DNA of 64,000 bases from Flectonema sp. DT1601 (lineage: Eukaryota; Euglenozoa; Diplonemea; Diplonemida; Diplonemidae): the NCBI GenBank assembly GCA_964019425.1, contig OZ025796.1:620001-684000 (forward strand), read 5' to 3'. Shown here one piece after another: positions 9,336-19,983 of the stretch. The number at the start of each line of letters is the position of its first letter. Within the stretch, counting starts at the first letter, position 1. The notes below the pieces were generated by a model that did not search any database, was not told the DNA's origin, and worked only from the letters and a program-made list of their open reading frames with translations. A program made the position numbers and the translations under genes.

Positions 9336-9689
9336 ACATCGTACGCAGCCGCGGTCAAGAGGTCACTCCCGACAACGAAGAAACCAACGGCCGAAGTTCA
9401 GGTTGTAGAAAACAACGTGAACAGCCTGAGAGAGAAAACGAACGAGACAATCGAACGTCTTCAGAAAGAAGTGAAGGACATGCAAGTTCGACTTGATGAA
9501 GGCATGGCACAGATAACCGGGATTGTAGAAACCCTGGTGCAAACTACGAAAAAGAACGAAGCAGCCAACAACAACATGGCGACAGCCATCACTTCGCTAA
9601 TAGAAGCTGTCAAGAGGATTGAGAACAATCTTGGTATGAACAAGATTACTACAAGTGCGACCAACAGGAACAACACTGGCCAATCATGA
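9336..9689 (+). CDS. LINE-A1 ORF1, C-terminal fragment
   Basis: An in-frame fragment starting within TSYAAAVK-type sequence and ending NNTGQS, the same ending as ORF1 of copy 2. It consists mainly of a predicted coiled coil (LREKTNETIERLQKEVKDM), typical of the multimerising ORF1 nucleic-acid-binding proteins of LINEs. The N-terminus was lost to 5' truncation. The stop TGA overlaps the ORF2 start as ATGA (9686-9689). Confidence 0.75.
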   Translation, partial: TSYAAAVKRSLPTTKKPTAEVQVVENNVNSLREKTNETIERLQKEVKDMQVRLDEGMAQITGIVETLVQTTKKNEAANNNMATAITSLIEAVKRIENNLGMNKITTSATNRNNTGQS

Positions 9690-12600
9690 TTGTGATTTGG
9701 TCAAATAACATTCGCTCAGTTCTGAAACCAGAAAATTACTTTCGATTGAACTGGGCACTGAAAGAAGAAAAGCCTGAAGTAGTACTACTGCAGGAAACGT
9801 GGTTATCAAAAGAAAAACACTTCGCTATTGAAGGATATTCAATCCACAGGAGAGACAGCACCATCAAGTCAGGTCATCGAGGACTCGTCACTCTGGTCAG
9901 AAATGATTTAAATAAGTTAATATTAAAACACCCCGACATCTCACATGACCAAACTGAGATATTAACAGTAGTACTTCAATCTAATCCGCCATTGACAATT
10001 CACAATGTTTACCACCCGCCTGAAATCAAGGCAACAACCTGGAAGTTTAAAACAGAGCCCGGCACATTGATTGCGGGTGACATTAATGGACACCATTCAA
10101 CTTGGTCAAATGGTAATACGAACATTACTGGTAACAGCTTCTACGATTGGTCACTAGAAGCAACAATTAAAATTCTAAATAAACCTCAACAACACACAAG
10201 ACCACAGAGCTCAGCTTCTCCGGATGTAATTGCATTAGATATTTCAATAGATGCACAAATCGAACTCATGAAGGGATGGGGCAGCGATCACCTGCCACTC
10301 AAACTGACAATCGAAGATATCAAAACAGATGAATATTCAAAAGAGAGTTCTGGGACATGGAAATGGAAGTGGCATTGTGCCGATTGGAATTATTATAAAA
10401 TATTGTTGGAAAGGGCAGCGCCCAAATTAGAAAGAATTAAGAATGTGCAGAAACTTGCTAATAGGATCAACAACGAGATTCTGAGAGCAGCGAGTAGGGC
10501 CATCCCAGGCTACAACAAAAAGTCAAGTAGTACCTTCGCTGTGAGGGATTCAGAATTGGAAGATTTAATGGCAGAGACTGACCCTGATAAGACAGACTCA
10601 GAAGCAATTGAAAGAGGTATCAACATGATCAAACAGAAGATCATTGAGTGCGACATGACTGGAATGGACTACCGATGGGCCTTTAGAAAAGTTAAACAAC
10701 TGGAAGGTAGAATGATGGACCATTCAATTACTAAGATTGTCGACGGTGAGAAGGAATTAACCGACTCGCGGGAGATGGCAGATGTCTTCACCAAAACATA
10801 CGCAGACCAATTCAAATTCGAAGACGGTGAACCAACCTTGCAAGGAATACCTGATGACAACTCGGTGGAATTTGGAATGCCTGAACTGGAACGACAAATT
10901 TCAAAAACAAAGGAGAAGAAGGCACCTGGACCTGACCACATCTGGAACTCGATGTTAAAACAACTTCCAAAAGCTTTCCTCGAGCAACTACTAAGACTAT
11001 TCAACCTCTCATGGCAACGATCAGCAGTACCCAGGTGCTGGAAAAGTGGAATGGTAATACCCATACTGAAACCTGATAAAGACAAGAAACAAGTCTTATC
11101 GTACAGACCGATAGCACTAACCTCGGCCGTCTCGAAACTCTTTGAAAGAATGGTCGTAGAACGGATGCACCACCTGTTGAAAGACAGAATGAATCCGAGG
11201 CAAGCAGCCTACAAACGAGGACGGGATTCCATTGAAAATCTCTGTATAGTTACAGACAAACTCAAAAGTGCCAAGGCAATGGGAGAAGAAGCGATATTAA
11301 TCACCTTCGACCTACAAAAAGCCTTCGATGCAGTTCAACCGGCAACTCTTCTAAATAAGATGTCCAAAATAGGACTACCAACGAAATATCTACGGTGGGT
11401 TCAAAACTACTTGACTAGTAGGAAGATTTCAACAAGGGTGAATGGAGTGAAGGGAGCATTCCGGAACATTCGAGTAGGAGTACCACAAGGAAGCGTGCTG
11501 GGACCCCAGTTATTCTCTATCTTCATAAATGATTTGATAGATAAACTAGAGATGTACGAACCGACTGTCTTTGCAGATGATGTTGGAATAGTAATAACCG
11601 CGGGCACTGTCAGCTGTTTAGAAAACAAGGTTAACAACGCAGTCAAAATATTTGAAAGGTGGGCACTTGACTCACACATCAAAATCAATAAGAACCCTGG
11701 CAAGACGGAATACATTCACGTGAGGCCAAGAGGAACACATGACAAGTCCCCAGTAGTAGTATACTCTGAAGAACACACATTTAAATATGTGGTGGCCACG
11801 GCAGAACAAATGAGTAACCTTGTGAAGGATGATAACTCAACAACTGTAGCTTCAAAAGAAGAATTCGCCATCACTCACCTGTATGTCGTTCCAAAACATA
11901 AGATCAAAGTCAAGCTACCGAACAAACCGGCGGTACTGAAAACAATGAAGATGAGTGCCCGCTTCCCACAACTGAAGAAAGTCCACAACAAGGCAGAAAT
12001 AGATAAGATGCTGGAAAGAGTGGGACCCGGATTACACGGATTTGCCTATGCGGTTGGACGAAAAGTTCACAAGACGAATACCGTGCGGTATCTAGGCGTA
12101 CATTATGACGAGAAGTTAACCTTTAAGTCGCAAATTCAAAAGATGATGACAGCTGCTTCCAAGGGTCTAGGCTTGTTGGTTAGACTCACCAGGATAGGCT
12201 GCAGAAAGAGGACACTCATCAGTATACTGGTGACGGTGGTGTTAGCAAGGGTGCTTTATGGTGTTGAAAGCTTTGCTTGGATGCTACCAAAAGAGTGCTT
12301 CGAACAACTGGAATTACTGGTAAACAGGGCAGTGAGGCTGGTAACTGGATGTCTGCGGAGCACCAAACTACAGAGACTTTACAAAGAAGCCGACACGCCA
12401 AGACTGAAGGAACACATCCAGTATAAGATGTGTAGAACTTATGAACGTTTCAAATTGAGTCCGTTCCTACCGACTCGCAAGCTGACGAGAACAGGGAGTT
12501 CAGAATTATTTCAAAAATCGAAATGGGGATGGAATGTCTGGATAGACTATGTCTCTGGTGTCCCTGGCCTTGACAATTACCGGAGCATTACCAACCTGGA

Positions 12601-13603
12601 AGTGAACCCAGAACACTACACTGTCCCTCCATGGAAAAGTACTAGTGCGATGAGATTCACATATTCAAGTAACAAGGAAGAGGCTGAACAGCGAGAAACT
12701 GAATTACCAGCTCACGAGATGAAAGTCTACACTGACGGGTCGATAAGACACAAACCCAACACTTACATGACAGACTCGGCTGCCGCTGTGGTCATGGTTA
12801 ACGGAAGCAAGATGCGTCTACTTGGATATAAAATACCAGTAGCGGGTTCCTCTTATAGGACCGAGCAGATTGCAGTAAAAATGGCGTTGGAAAATTTAGT
12901 TCAGGTGGCGGAGGATGAACATGAATCTCTAACAACAACGACGCACCTGTTGACTGATTCGATGTCAGTCATGCAGGCATTGGAACAAGGGCCATATAAA
13001 CAAAGGTCCCCAATGAACAAAAAGATCTGGAAGTTGGCAATAAAACTAGAGAAGAAGGGAATCCAAGTCAACATGCAGTATGTACCGGCACACAGAAACG
13101 TGCGGTACAACGAAGTAGCGGACCAACTGGCGAAATTCGCTGCAGGCCTGAAGGAAGATCCACCTCACGAAGATGTTATTATTAAACAACTGCCCACTCA
13201 ACTTGACATGGGAACATTGATGACGTTTCACAAGCGGAGAAAACGGGAGAACTGGATCGGACCGGGAGAGGTAAGACACCCTCCGTACATCGAAGCTCTA
13301 ACACGACCAGAGGAAGTACTGATGTCACGCTTTAGAGTGGGACATTGCAGATCTCTGATAATCAAAGGACTGAACGAGCTGTGCTTTTTCTGTAAACTTG
13401 GAAAGGCGACAGCACATCATGTATTATTTATATGCGAACATTGGTGTATAGAAACCTTGAGAGAAAAATACATCAGTCACATGATGAATGACAAGGGAGA
13501 GGAAGCATGCCAGCTGGAGGACTGCTACTTACCTGCGAATCAACAGCAGATGACTGGTTTTGTCACAACCTTAGACAGACTGGCACAATTATTAGGACGG
13601 TAG
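9686..13603 (+). CDS. LINE-A1 ORF2: APE endonuclease / reverse transcriptase / RNase H
   Basis: An uninterrupted 1305-aa frame. Order: AP-like endonuclease (about 1-230; LLQETW, GDINGHHSTW, SPDVIA, GSDHLPL); RT (about 410-700; KAPGPD, FDLQKAFD, GVPQGSVLGPQ, catalytic FADDVG); a ~120-aa connector after the palm (VVVYSEEHTFKYVV...) not seen in LINE-B or LINE-C; a thumb-like region; RNase H (about 1010-1150; VYTDGS, SSYRTEQ, LTDSMS, PAHRNVRYNEVADQLAK); and a C-terminal CCHH/C knuckle (CFFC...HHVLFIC, about 1232). All catalytic residues visible in these motifs are present, so the copy looks coding-competent for ORF2. The start overlaps the ORF1 stop as ATGA, implying termination-reinitiation. APE plus RNase H architecture is that of the I/Ingi/L1Tc group; the exact clade is inference. 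Confidence 0.92.
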   Translation: MIVIWSNNIRSVLKPENYFRLNWALKEEKPEVVLLQETWLSKEKHFAIEGYSIHRRDSTIKSGHRGLVTLVRNDLNKLILKHPDISHDQTEILTVVLQSNPPLTIHNVYHPPEIKATTWKFKTEPGTLIAGDINGHHSTWSNGNTNITGNSFYDWSLEATIKILNKPQQHTRPQSSASPDVIALDISIDAQIELMKGWGSDHLPLKLTIEDIKTDEYSKESSGTWKWKWHCADWNYYKILLERAAPKLERIKNVQKLANRINNEILRAASRAIPGYNKKSSSTFAVRDSELEDLMAETDPDKTDSEAIERGINMIKQKIIECDMTGMDYRWAFRKVKQLEGRMMDHSITKIVDGEKELTDSREMADVFTKTYADQFKFEDGEPTLQGIPDDNSVEFGMPELERQISKTKEKKAPGPDHIWNSMLKQLPKAFLEQLLRLFNLSWQRSAVPRCWKSGMVIPILKPDKDKKQVLSYRPIALTSAVSKLFERMVVERMHHLLKDRMNPRQAAYKRGRDSIENLCIVTDKLKSAKAMGEEAILITFDLQKAFDAVQPATLLNKMSKIGLPTKYLRWVQNYLTSRKISTRVNGVKGAFRNIRVGVPQGSVLGPQLFSIFINDLIDKLEMYEPTVFADDVGIVITAGTVSCLENKVNNAVKIFERWALDSHIKINKNPGKTEYIHVRPRGTHDKSPVVVYSEEHTFKYVVATAEQMSNLVKDDNSTTVASKEEFAITHLYVVPKHKIKVKLPNKPAVLKTMKMSARFPQLKKVHNKAEIDKMLERVGPGLHGFAYAVGRKVHKTNTVRYLGVHYDEKLTFKSQIQKMMTAASKGLGLLVRLTRIGCRKRTLISILVTVVLARVLYGVESFAWMLPKECFEQLELLVNRAVRLVTGCLRSTKLQRLYKEADTPRLKEHIQYKMCRTYERFKLSPFLPTRKLTRTGSSELFQKSKWGWNVWIDYVSGVPGLDNYRSITNLEVNPEHYTVPPWKSTSAMRFTYSSNKEEAEQRETELPAHEMKVYTDGSIRHKPNTYMTDSAAAVVMVNGSKMRLLGYKIPVAGSSYRTEQIAVKMALENLVQVAEDEHESLTTTTHLLTDSMSVMQALEQGPYKQRSPMNKKIWKLAIKLEKKGIQVNMQYVPAHRNVRYNEVADQLAKFAAGLKEDPPHEDVIIKQLPTQLDMGTLMTFHKRRKRENWIGPGEVRHPPYIEALTRPEEVLMSRFRVGHCRSLIIKGLNELCFFCKLGKATAHHVLFICEHWCIETLREKYISHMMNDKGEEACQLEDCYLPANQQQMTGFVTTLDRLAQLLGR

Positions 13604-13873
13604 TATTATTAAAACATCGACATTTCGAATATCAACATTGAAGGCATCATTGCAACACATCTGAAGTCGTCCAAGTGGACAATTAATTATGTAGTATTAG
13701 TTTTAAGTTATCAAAACAAAGAAAGGAGATACGAAGCCTACGGGATTCCCACCCCCAACCCCCAAAACAAAGAAAGTAAGAAAGAAAGAAAGAAAAAGAA
13801 CAGCCGCGCCTAACAGCGCAAACAGCATCACAGACTCACGGGTCGTGGTGCACTCAAAAAAAAAAAAAAAAAA

Positions 13874-15500
13874 GGTGACCGCAGTAGGACCTCCAGCAGT
13901 ATTTCAAGCAAGCCCTCAAAACAAGGAGGCAACTCAAACTAAGACAAGCCCTCAAAACAAAGAGGCAATTCAAATAAGCCCTCAAAATATCGAGGCACAA
14001 AGAAGTGTATTTTCAGAAACGAAACAAAGCCCTCCGTCAAATGAGGCACCCCAATCAAGCCCTCAAATCAAAGAGGCACAAAGAAGATCGACGGTGATGA
14101 TGAATGGACCACCACCAAAGTTTAACAAGGAGCATTTTAAATGCAAAATACTCCAGCCAACTGATGACCTCAACAGCAAGACCAACGGCATTATACTTGC
14201 ATTATCTCAACAAGGAAGAAACCTGGACGAAGACTACTTCGAAAAGGCTAGCAAAACGCAACAACTGACGATAGTGTTCACACGACCACCTCCAAAACGT
14301 GCCCTACAACACGCAACTGACTGCAGTCAGATTCAGACGCCAGTCCAATTCGATGGACATTTAAAAATTAGAAGCTGGTGGTTCGTTACAATGTCAGGCA
14401 CGACCCACAGACCAACATTGACCATCGCCAAAAAGGTCAACCCACCGGAGACACATGAACTGATAGCCTGGATGACAAAGAAGGACATCTCCAAGGCGCA
14501 GGTGGAAAGCCCCTCAGCAGTAACAGCCATGATAAAAGCGGTTGTTGCACAACACGGAAGGGTGGATCAAAGATCGTACAGATCAGTGGAGGGAGACTTT
14601 GCGGAGTTAACAATCCTGCCAACGGATGTAGACTCAGCAGTAAAGTTACTGAAGAACTCGGGAACAGACAAGGTCTACTTCCGAATCAAACAAACGCTGG
14701 GACAGTCAGCAACCAAGTACAGTACCGTGTGGCTGGACCGCAAGACGACGAATGATGAGGCAGTTGGCATTCTGAAAGCCCAACAAGACCTCTGTTACGG
14801 ACTCACCATCAGCCACGGCAAAATAGGGTTGAGAGTGGTTAAAACAAAGGACGTCGACAAAGTAAGGAAGGGAGCTGGGAAGTACGCCAGCACTGTATAC
14901 GGCGAAGGACTACACCGTCTCAGCGGAGCGCCTTACAGCTGGGGCAACAGGCTCCAGAATATTCTATCGCAGTTGGGACTGAGATCTAAATTTGTAAGGA
15001 TGGATCGGGGTGACTTCATCATCGCGTTGGACAAGAAGCCGGAAACGAAACTTGTCCAATGTGGTGAGGTAGTCATCCTAATTGAAAAATTAGAAAGTGT
15101 GGAAGTGGAAGTGAAGAAACCCGTCGTTGTGAAATACCGCGAGGCCAAGACTTCGTATGCAGCCGCAGTCAAAAAGACGTTACCGACTCCGAAAAATCCA
15201 ACAACTGGAGTACAAAACTCTGAGAGCAGTGTTAAGGAACTCAGAGAAAAGACTGACAACATGATGGCACAACTTAAGAATGATGTTACAGATCTGCAGA
15301 AAAGATTAGAGGAGGGACTCTACAATCTAACGAAGGTGGTCGCAACCCTGACGGAGGCCGCTAATAAAAACGAAAAGAACTACAACAACATGGCCATAGC
15401 CATCACAAGTCTGGTAGAATCGGTGAAGCGGATGGAAGCCACTATTGATCTCGGTCGAACAACAAGTACGAATAGAAACAACAACACTGGCCAATCATGA
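13874..15500 (+). CDS. LINE-A2 ORF1 (N-terminally truncated)
   Basis: An open frame of about 540 aa from the element boundary; the first internal ATG is at 14096. The frame upstream of that ATG is clearly coding (about five SPQNKEA-like heptads), so the true start was lost by truncation. The middle part is globular, of unrecognised fold (FTRPPPKRALQHATDC; RSVEGDFAELTILP). The last ~100 residues form a coiled coil (LREKTDNMMAQLKNDVTDLQ). Likely an RNA-binding ORF1 protein. Ends ...NNNTGQS with TGA overlapping the ORF2 ATG (15497-15500, ATGA). Confidence 0.8.
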
Positions 15501-18500
15501 TTGTGATTTGGTCAAATAACATTCGCTCAGTTCTGAAACCAGAAAATTACTTTCGATTGAACTGGGCACTGAAAGAAGAAAAGCCTGAAGTGGTACTACT
15601 GCAGGAAACATGGTTAACCGATGACAAGCCCTTCTCTGTCGACGGGTACAAAATTTACAGAAGAGACAGCACCACCAAGATGGGACATCGTGGGCTCATT
15701 ACATTGGTAAGGAATGATCTTAAAAATGCGATTATTAAACTCAACGACATCTCATTTGACCAAACTGAGATACTATCAGTAGAATTACGGTCTAATCCAC
15801 CTCTTATAATACATAATGTTTACCACCCGCCTGAAATCAAGGCAACAACCTGGAAGATTAAATCAGAACTCGGCACATTAATTGCGGGTGATATAAATGG
15901 ACACCATCCGACATGGTCTAATGGAAATAAGAACACTACTGGTATAAGCTTCTATAATTGGTCACTGGAAGCTGCAATGAAAGTTATTAACAACCCTCAA
16001 CAACACACGAGACCGCTAAGCCTGACATCCCCAGACCTTGGACAACACGATGGAAGCAGAAGTTAAAATTATGAGAGGGTGGGGTAGCGACCATCAGCCA
16101 CTCAAAATAATCATCGAAGAAATAAAGACTCAAGAGCAACATCAGAAAACTTACAATTGGAAATGGAAATGGCACTGTGCCGACTGGGAATACTACAGAA
16201 GAATATTGCAAGCTGCAGCACCCAAGCTGGAACATATAAAAACAGTCCAAAAACTGGGAGCAAGAATAAACAATGAAATATTAAAGGCAGCGGGAAGGGC
16301 CATACCAGGATATAACAAAGAAGTAGGTGGTGCCTTCACAGTGAGGGACCCTGAACTTGAGGAGTTAATGACTGAGACGGATCCGGATAAAACAACTACG
16401 GATGCTATAGCAGAAGGAATCCGAAAGGTAAAACAGAACATTATCGAATGTGATATGTCGGGAAAAGATTATCGGTGGGCCTTTCGGAAAGTCAAACAGC
16501 TAGAAGGTAGAACGATCGATCATGCGATCAGTAACATAACACACAAAGGGAGGGAATTAACTGATTCACAGGAAATAGCAAATGCTTTTACTGAAACGTA
16601 CGCAAACCAATTCCCGAAAGATGGGGAAATGGAGACAATTTCGGAACAACCGGATGAAAATGATGAGGAATTTGGGATGTCGGAACTGGTGAGACAGCTC
16701 ACAAAAACGAAGGAAAAGAAAGCACCGGGACCCGACAAGATCTGGAATTCTATGATCAAACAACTGCCGGAAGCCTTTCTCAAACAACTGTTGCGACTGT
16801 TTAACCTGTCATGGCAACGATCAGCTGTACCAAGGTGCTGGAAAAGCGGTATGGTCATACCCATATTAAAACCAGATAAGGACAAAAAGCAAGTTCTTTC
16901 TTATAGACCGATAACACTCACCTCTTCTATTGCGAAGCTCTTTGAGAGGATGATCGTTGAACGCATGCATCATTTATTAAATAAGACGATGAACCCAAGA
17001 CAGGCGGCCTACAAACGCGGACGAGATGCTACAGAAAACCTATGCATCGTAACTGACCGGCTTCTCAGTGCTAGGGACAGGGGAAAGGAAGCAATACTAA
17101 TCACCTTTGATCTACAAAAGGCATTTGACGCGGTACAGCCAAAAACTCTTATGGACAAGATGATGACCGCAGGGTTACCAACAAGGTATCTGAGGTGGGT
17201 ACAAAACTATCTGACCGGAAGAAAAATCACAACGAGGGTGAACGGAACAAAAGGTAATTTCCAAAACATACAAGTGGGTGTACCACAAGGAAGCGTGCTG
17301 GGCCCCCAGCTCTTTTCGATATTTATAAACGATTTAATAGAGAAACTGGAGAAGTTTGAGCCAACCGTCTTTGCTGACGATGTTGGGATAGTTATCGCAT
17401 CCGATACCATCAACCGTCTGGAGGATCGAGTCAATGAAACGGTACGAATCTTTGAGGAATGGGCATTAGACTCCCAAATAAAAATTAATAAGAACCCTGG
17501 CAAAACTGAATACATTCATGTGAAGCCGAACAGAACGCAGGACAAGTCCCCAGTTGTGGTGTACTCTGAAGAGCATACTTTTAAATATGTTGTGGCCACA
17601 GCAGAACAGATAAGAAACCTTGTGAAAGACGATGGCACAACAACAGTAGAAAAGAAGGAAGACTATGCTGTCACTCACTTGTACGTGGTGCCGCCACATA
17701 GAATAAAGACAAAGCTGCCGAACAAACCAACAGTAATAAAAACACTAAAGATGAATGCTCAGCGCTTCCCCCAACTAAAGAAAGTTCACAATCGGGGGGA
17801 AATAGATAAGATGTTGGAAACAGTGGGGCCAGGACTTCACGGATTCGCACTTGCAACTGGACGGAAAGTACATAAGACGAAAGTTGTAAGATACCTGGGA
17901 GTACACTATGACGAGAACCTGACATTCGAGTCACAGATGGGGAAAATGATGATAGCTGCATCCAGAGGTCTTGGCTTACTGACTAGACTTACCCGGATAG
18001 GCTGTAGGAAGAGAACGCTGATTAGCATCCTAGTGACGGTGGTCCTAGCAAGGATCCTTTATGGTGTTGAGAGCTTTGCTTGGGTACTAACAAGCAACTT
18101 TCTCCAGCAACTGGAATTAATTATAAACAGAACAGTGAGGCTGGTCACTGGATGCCTGCGGAGCACAGAATTAACAAGACTGTACGAAGAGGCAGACACT
18201 CCACGACTAAAGGAACACATCCAATACAAGATGTGCAGAACATATGAACGATTCAAGCTCAGTCCACACCTACCAGCACATGAACTGACAAAAACAAAAA
18301 GAATGGAAGAGAACCCACCAAAAACGATATGGGGATGGACTGTCTGGAATTACTATGTATCTGGGATCCCTGGTCTTGACATAAACAGAAGTATCATAAG
18401 CCAAGAAGTAAATCCGGAGCACTACACGCTACCACCGTGGAAAGAAACTAATGCGATGAAGTTCACTTACCCAGGTGACAAAGACGAGGCGAAACGGAGT

Positions 18501-19409
18501 GAAGCAGACTTACCTGCTCAAGACACGAGAGTTTACACGGATGGGTCGATAAGACACAAGTCTAAGACCTACATGACGAATGCAGCTGCTGCTGTGGTTA
18601 TAGTAGACAAAGGCAAGACGTGTCTACTTGGATACAAAATACCGGTGGCGGGTTCCTCCTACAGGACTGAACAGATCGCTGTAAAATTGGCGATGGAGAA
18701 TCTTGTTCAAGCAGCGAAGGAGGAACAAGAATGTCCAACAGCAACGACGCACCTGTTGACTGATTCGATGTCAGTTATGCAGGCATTGGAACAAGGACCA
18801 TACAAACAAAGGTCCCCAATGAATAAAGACATCTGGAAGTTAGCTATGAAGCTAGAGAGGAAGGGTGTACAAATTAACGTACAGTATGTGCCAGCGCACA
18901 GAAATGTACGATACAATGAAGTAGCAGACCAGCTTGCGAAGTATGCAGCAGGCCTGAAGGATGATCCACCTTATAAGGATGTAATTATTAAACAACTACC
19001 CGCTCAACTTGATATGGGAACGATGATGACCTTCCACAAGCGGAGAAAACGGGAGAACTGGTTAGGGCCAGGAGAGGTAAGGCACCCTCCATACATTGAT
19101 GAGCTCACCAGACCGGAAGAAGTGATCATGTCACGCTTTAGAGTGGGACACTGCAGATCCTTGAAACTCAAGGGACAAAATGAGAAATGCATCTTCTGTA
19201 AAGATGCAAGGGCAACACCACATCATGTGGCCTTATTATGTGAACACTGGTGCGTGGAATTCTTAAGAGACAAGTACATCGATCCTATGATAAACGAAGA
19301 AGGAGAAGAACCATGTTCTCTAGAAGACTGTTACTTACCGAATAACCAACGAAGGATGTTAAACTTTGTCACTGCCTTGGACGAACTAGCAGTACTAACA
19401 GGAAGGTAA
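15497..19409 (+). pseudogene. LINE-A2 ORF2, one frameshift in the endonuclease
   Basis: Homologous to copy 1 throughout: APE, RT (FDLQKAFD, GVPQGSVLGPQ, FADDVG), RNase H (YTDGS, TDSMS, PAHRNVRYNEVADQLAK) and zinc knuckle. Compared with copy 1, eight nucleotides are missing at about 16037, just after the SPD motif (codons for VIA in copy 1). This shifts the frame, so the endonuclease part (15497-16066) and the rest (16038-19409) lie in different frames. Everything downstream is open, suggesting recent inactivation. Confidence 0.88.
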
Positions 19410-19701
19410 TCTTATAATCGACAAATGTCAAGACCAAGACCGCAGCCTACAAGACTAGGAAGTACCGATGGCAATTTAGCAACACATCCGAAGACGTCCA
19501 AGTGGACAATTTACTCTGTAGTATTAGTTTTAAGTTATCAAAACAAAGAAAGGAGATACGAAGCCTACGGGATCCCCACCCCCAACCCCCAAAACAAAGA
19601 AAGTAAGAAAGAAAGAAAGAAAAAGAACAACCGCGCCTAACAGCGCAATCAGCATCACAGACTCACGGGTCGTGGTGCACACAAAAAAAAAAAAAAAAAA
19701 A

Positions 19702-19836
19702 ATTCCTTTCTATTTATGAACGAACCTTTTGGGGTCAACTTACCCCGCTCATAAACAGGATATCAAGTGAACAGAGAATTAACCTTCTCTGTATCACAAC
19801 ATATCCAGTATCAAAAAAAAAAAAAAAAAAAAAAAC
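19702..19836 (+). repeat. Short poly(A)-ended repeat, copy 2
   Basis: Second copy of the repeat at 131-251, with a 24-nt A tail. It starts in the poly(A) of LINE-A copy 2, one more head-to-tail junction. Confidence 0.75.
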
Positions 19837-19888
19837 CACTTATAAACAAAATTTTCACAACAAAAAAGTTTTTTATTTATTTATTTTT
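19837..19888. repeat. A/T-rich target segment of LINE-B1
   Basis: Contains AAAAAAGTTTTTTATTTATT, repeated with a 1-nt change after the LINE-B1 tail (about 23553-23582): the likely target duplication of about 22 nt. Confidence 0.5.
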
Positions 19889-19983
19889 ACTGGTCGAAGA
19901 AAACGGACACGAAGGGATGCCAACTCCTGGGCTGGAGCCAATCGAATAACCTCCTGATAGCAAACGATCCGAGATTTGCAACG

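Larger units (their letters stand above)
9335..13873 (+). mobile_element. LINE-A copy 1 (5'-truncated non-LTR retrotransposon)
   Basis: Contains the C-terminal part of ORF1, an intact ORF2 (9686-13603), a ~240-bp 3' UTR and poly(A) 13856-13873. The 3' UTR (from about 13690) is nearly identical to that of copy 2 although the coding regions differ substantially, as expected if the 3' end is the RT recognition signal. Copy 2 starts in the poly(A) tail of this one. Confidence 0.9.
13874..19701 (+). mobile_element. LINE-A copy 2, head to tail with copy 1
   Basis: Begins directly after the poly(A) of copy 1, inside ORF1 coding sequence (5' truncation), and ends with 3' UTR and poly(A) 19683-19701. 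It encodes most of ORF1 and an ORF2 broken once. The first ~107 nt of ORF2 and the 3' UTR are almost identical to copy 1, while the rest diverges clearly. Confidence 0.9.

Noticed and set aside
9088-9408. 106-aa ORF across the SINE and LINE-C tail
   Set aside because: It runs across three unrelated elements and is antisense to the SINE.
13845-13873. LINE-A2 ORF1 starting in the poly(A) of LINE-A1
   Set aside because: A non-ATG start across an element junction; the frame continues by chance through the tail.
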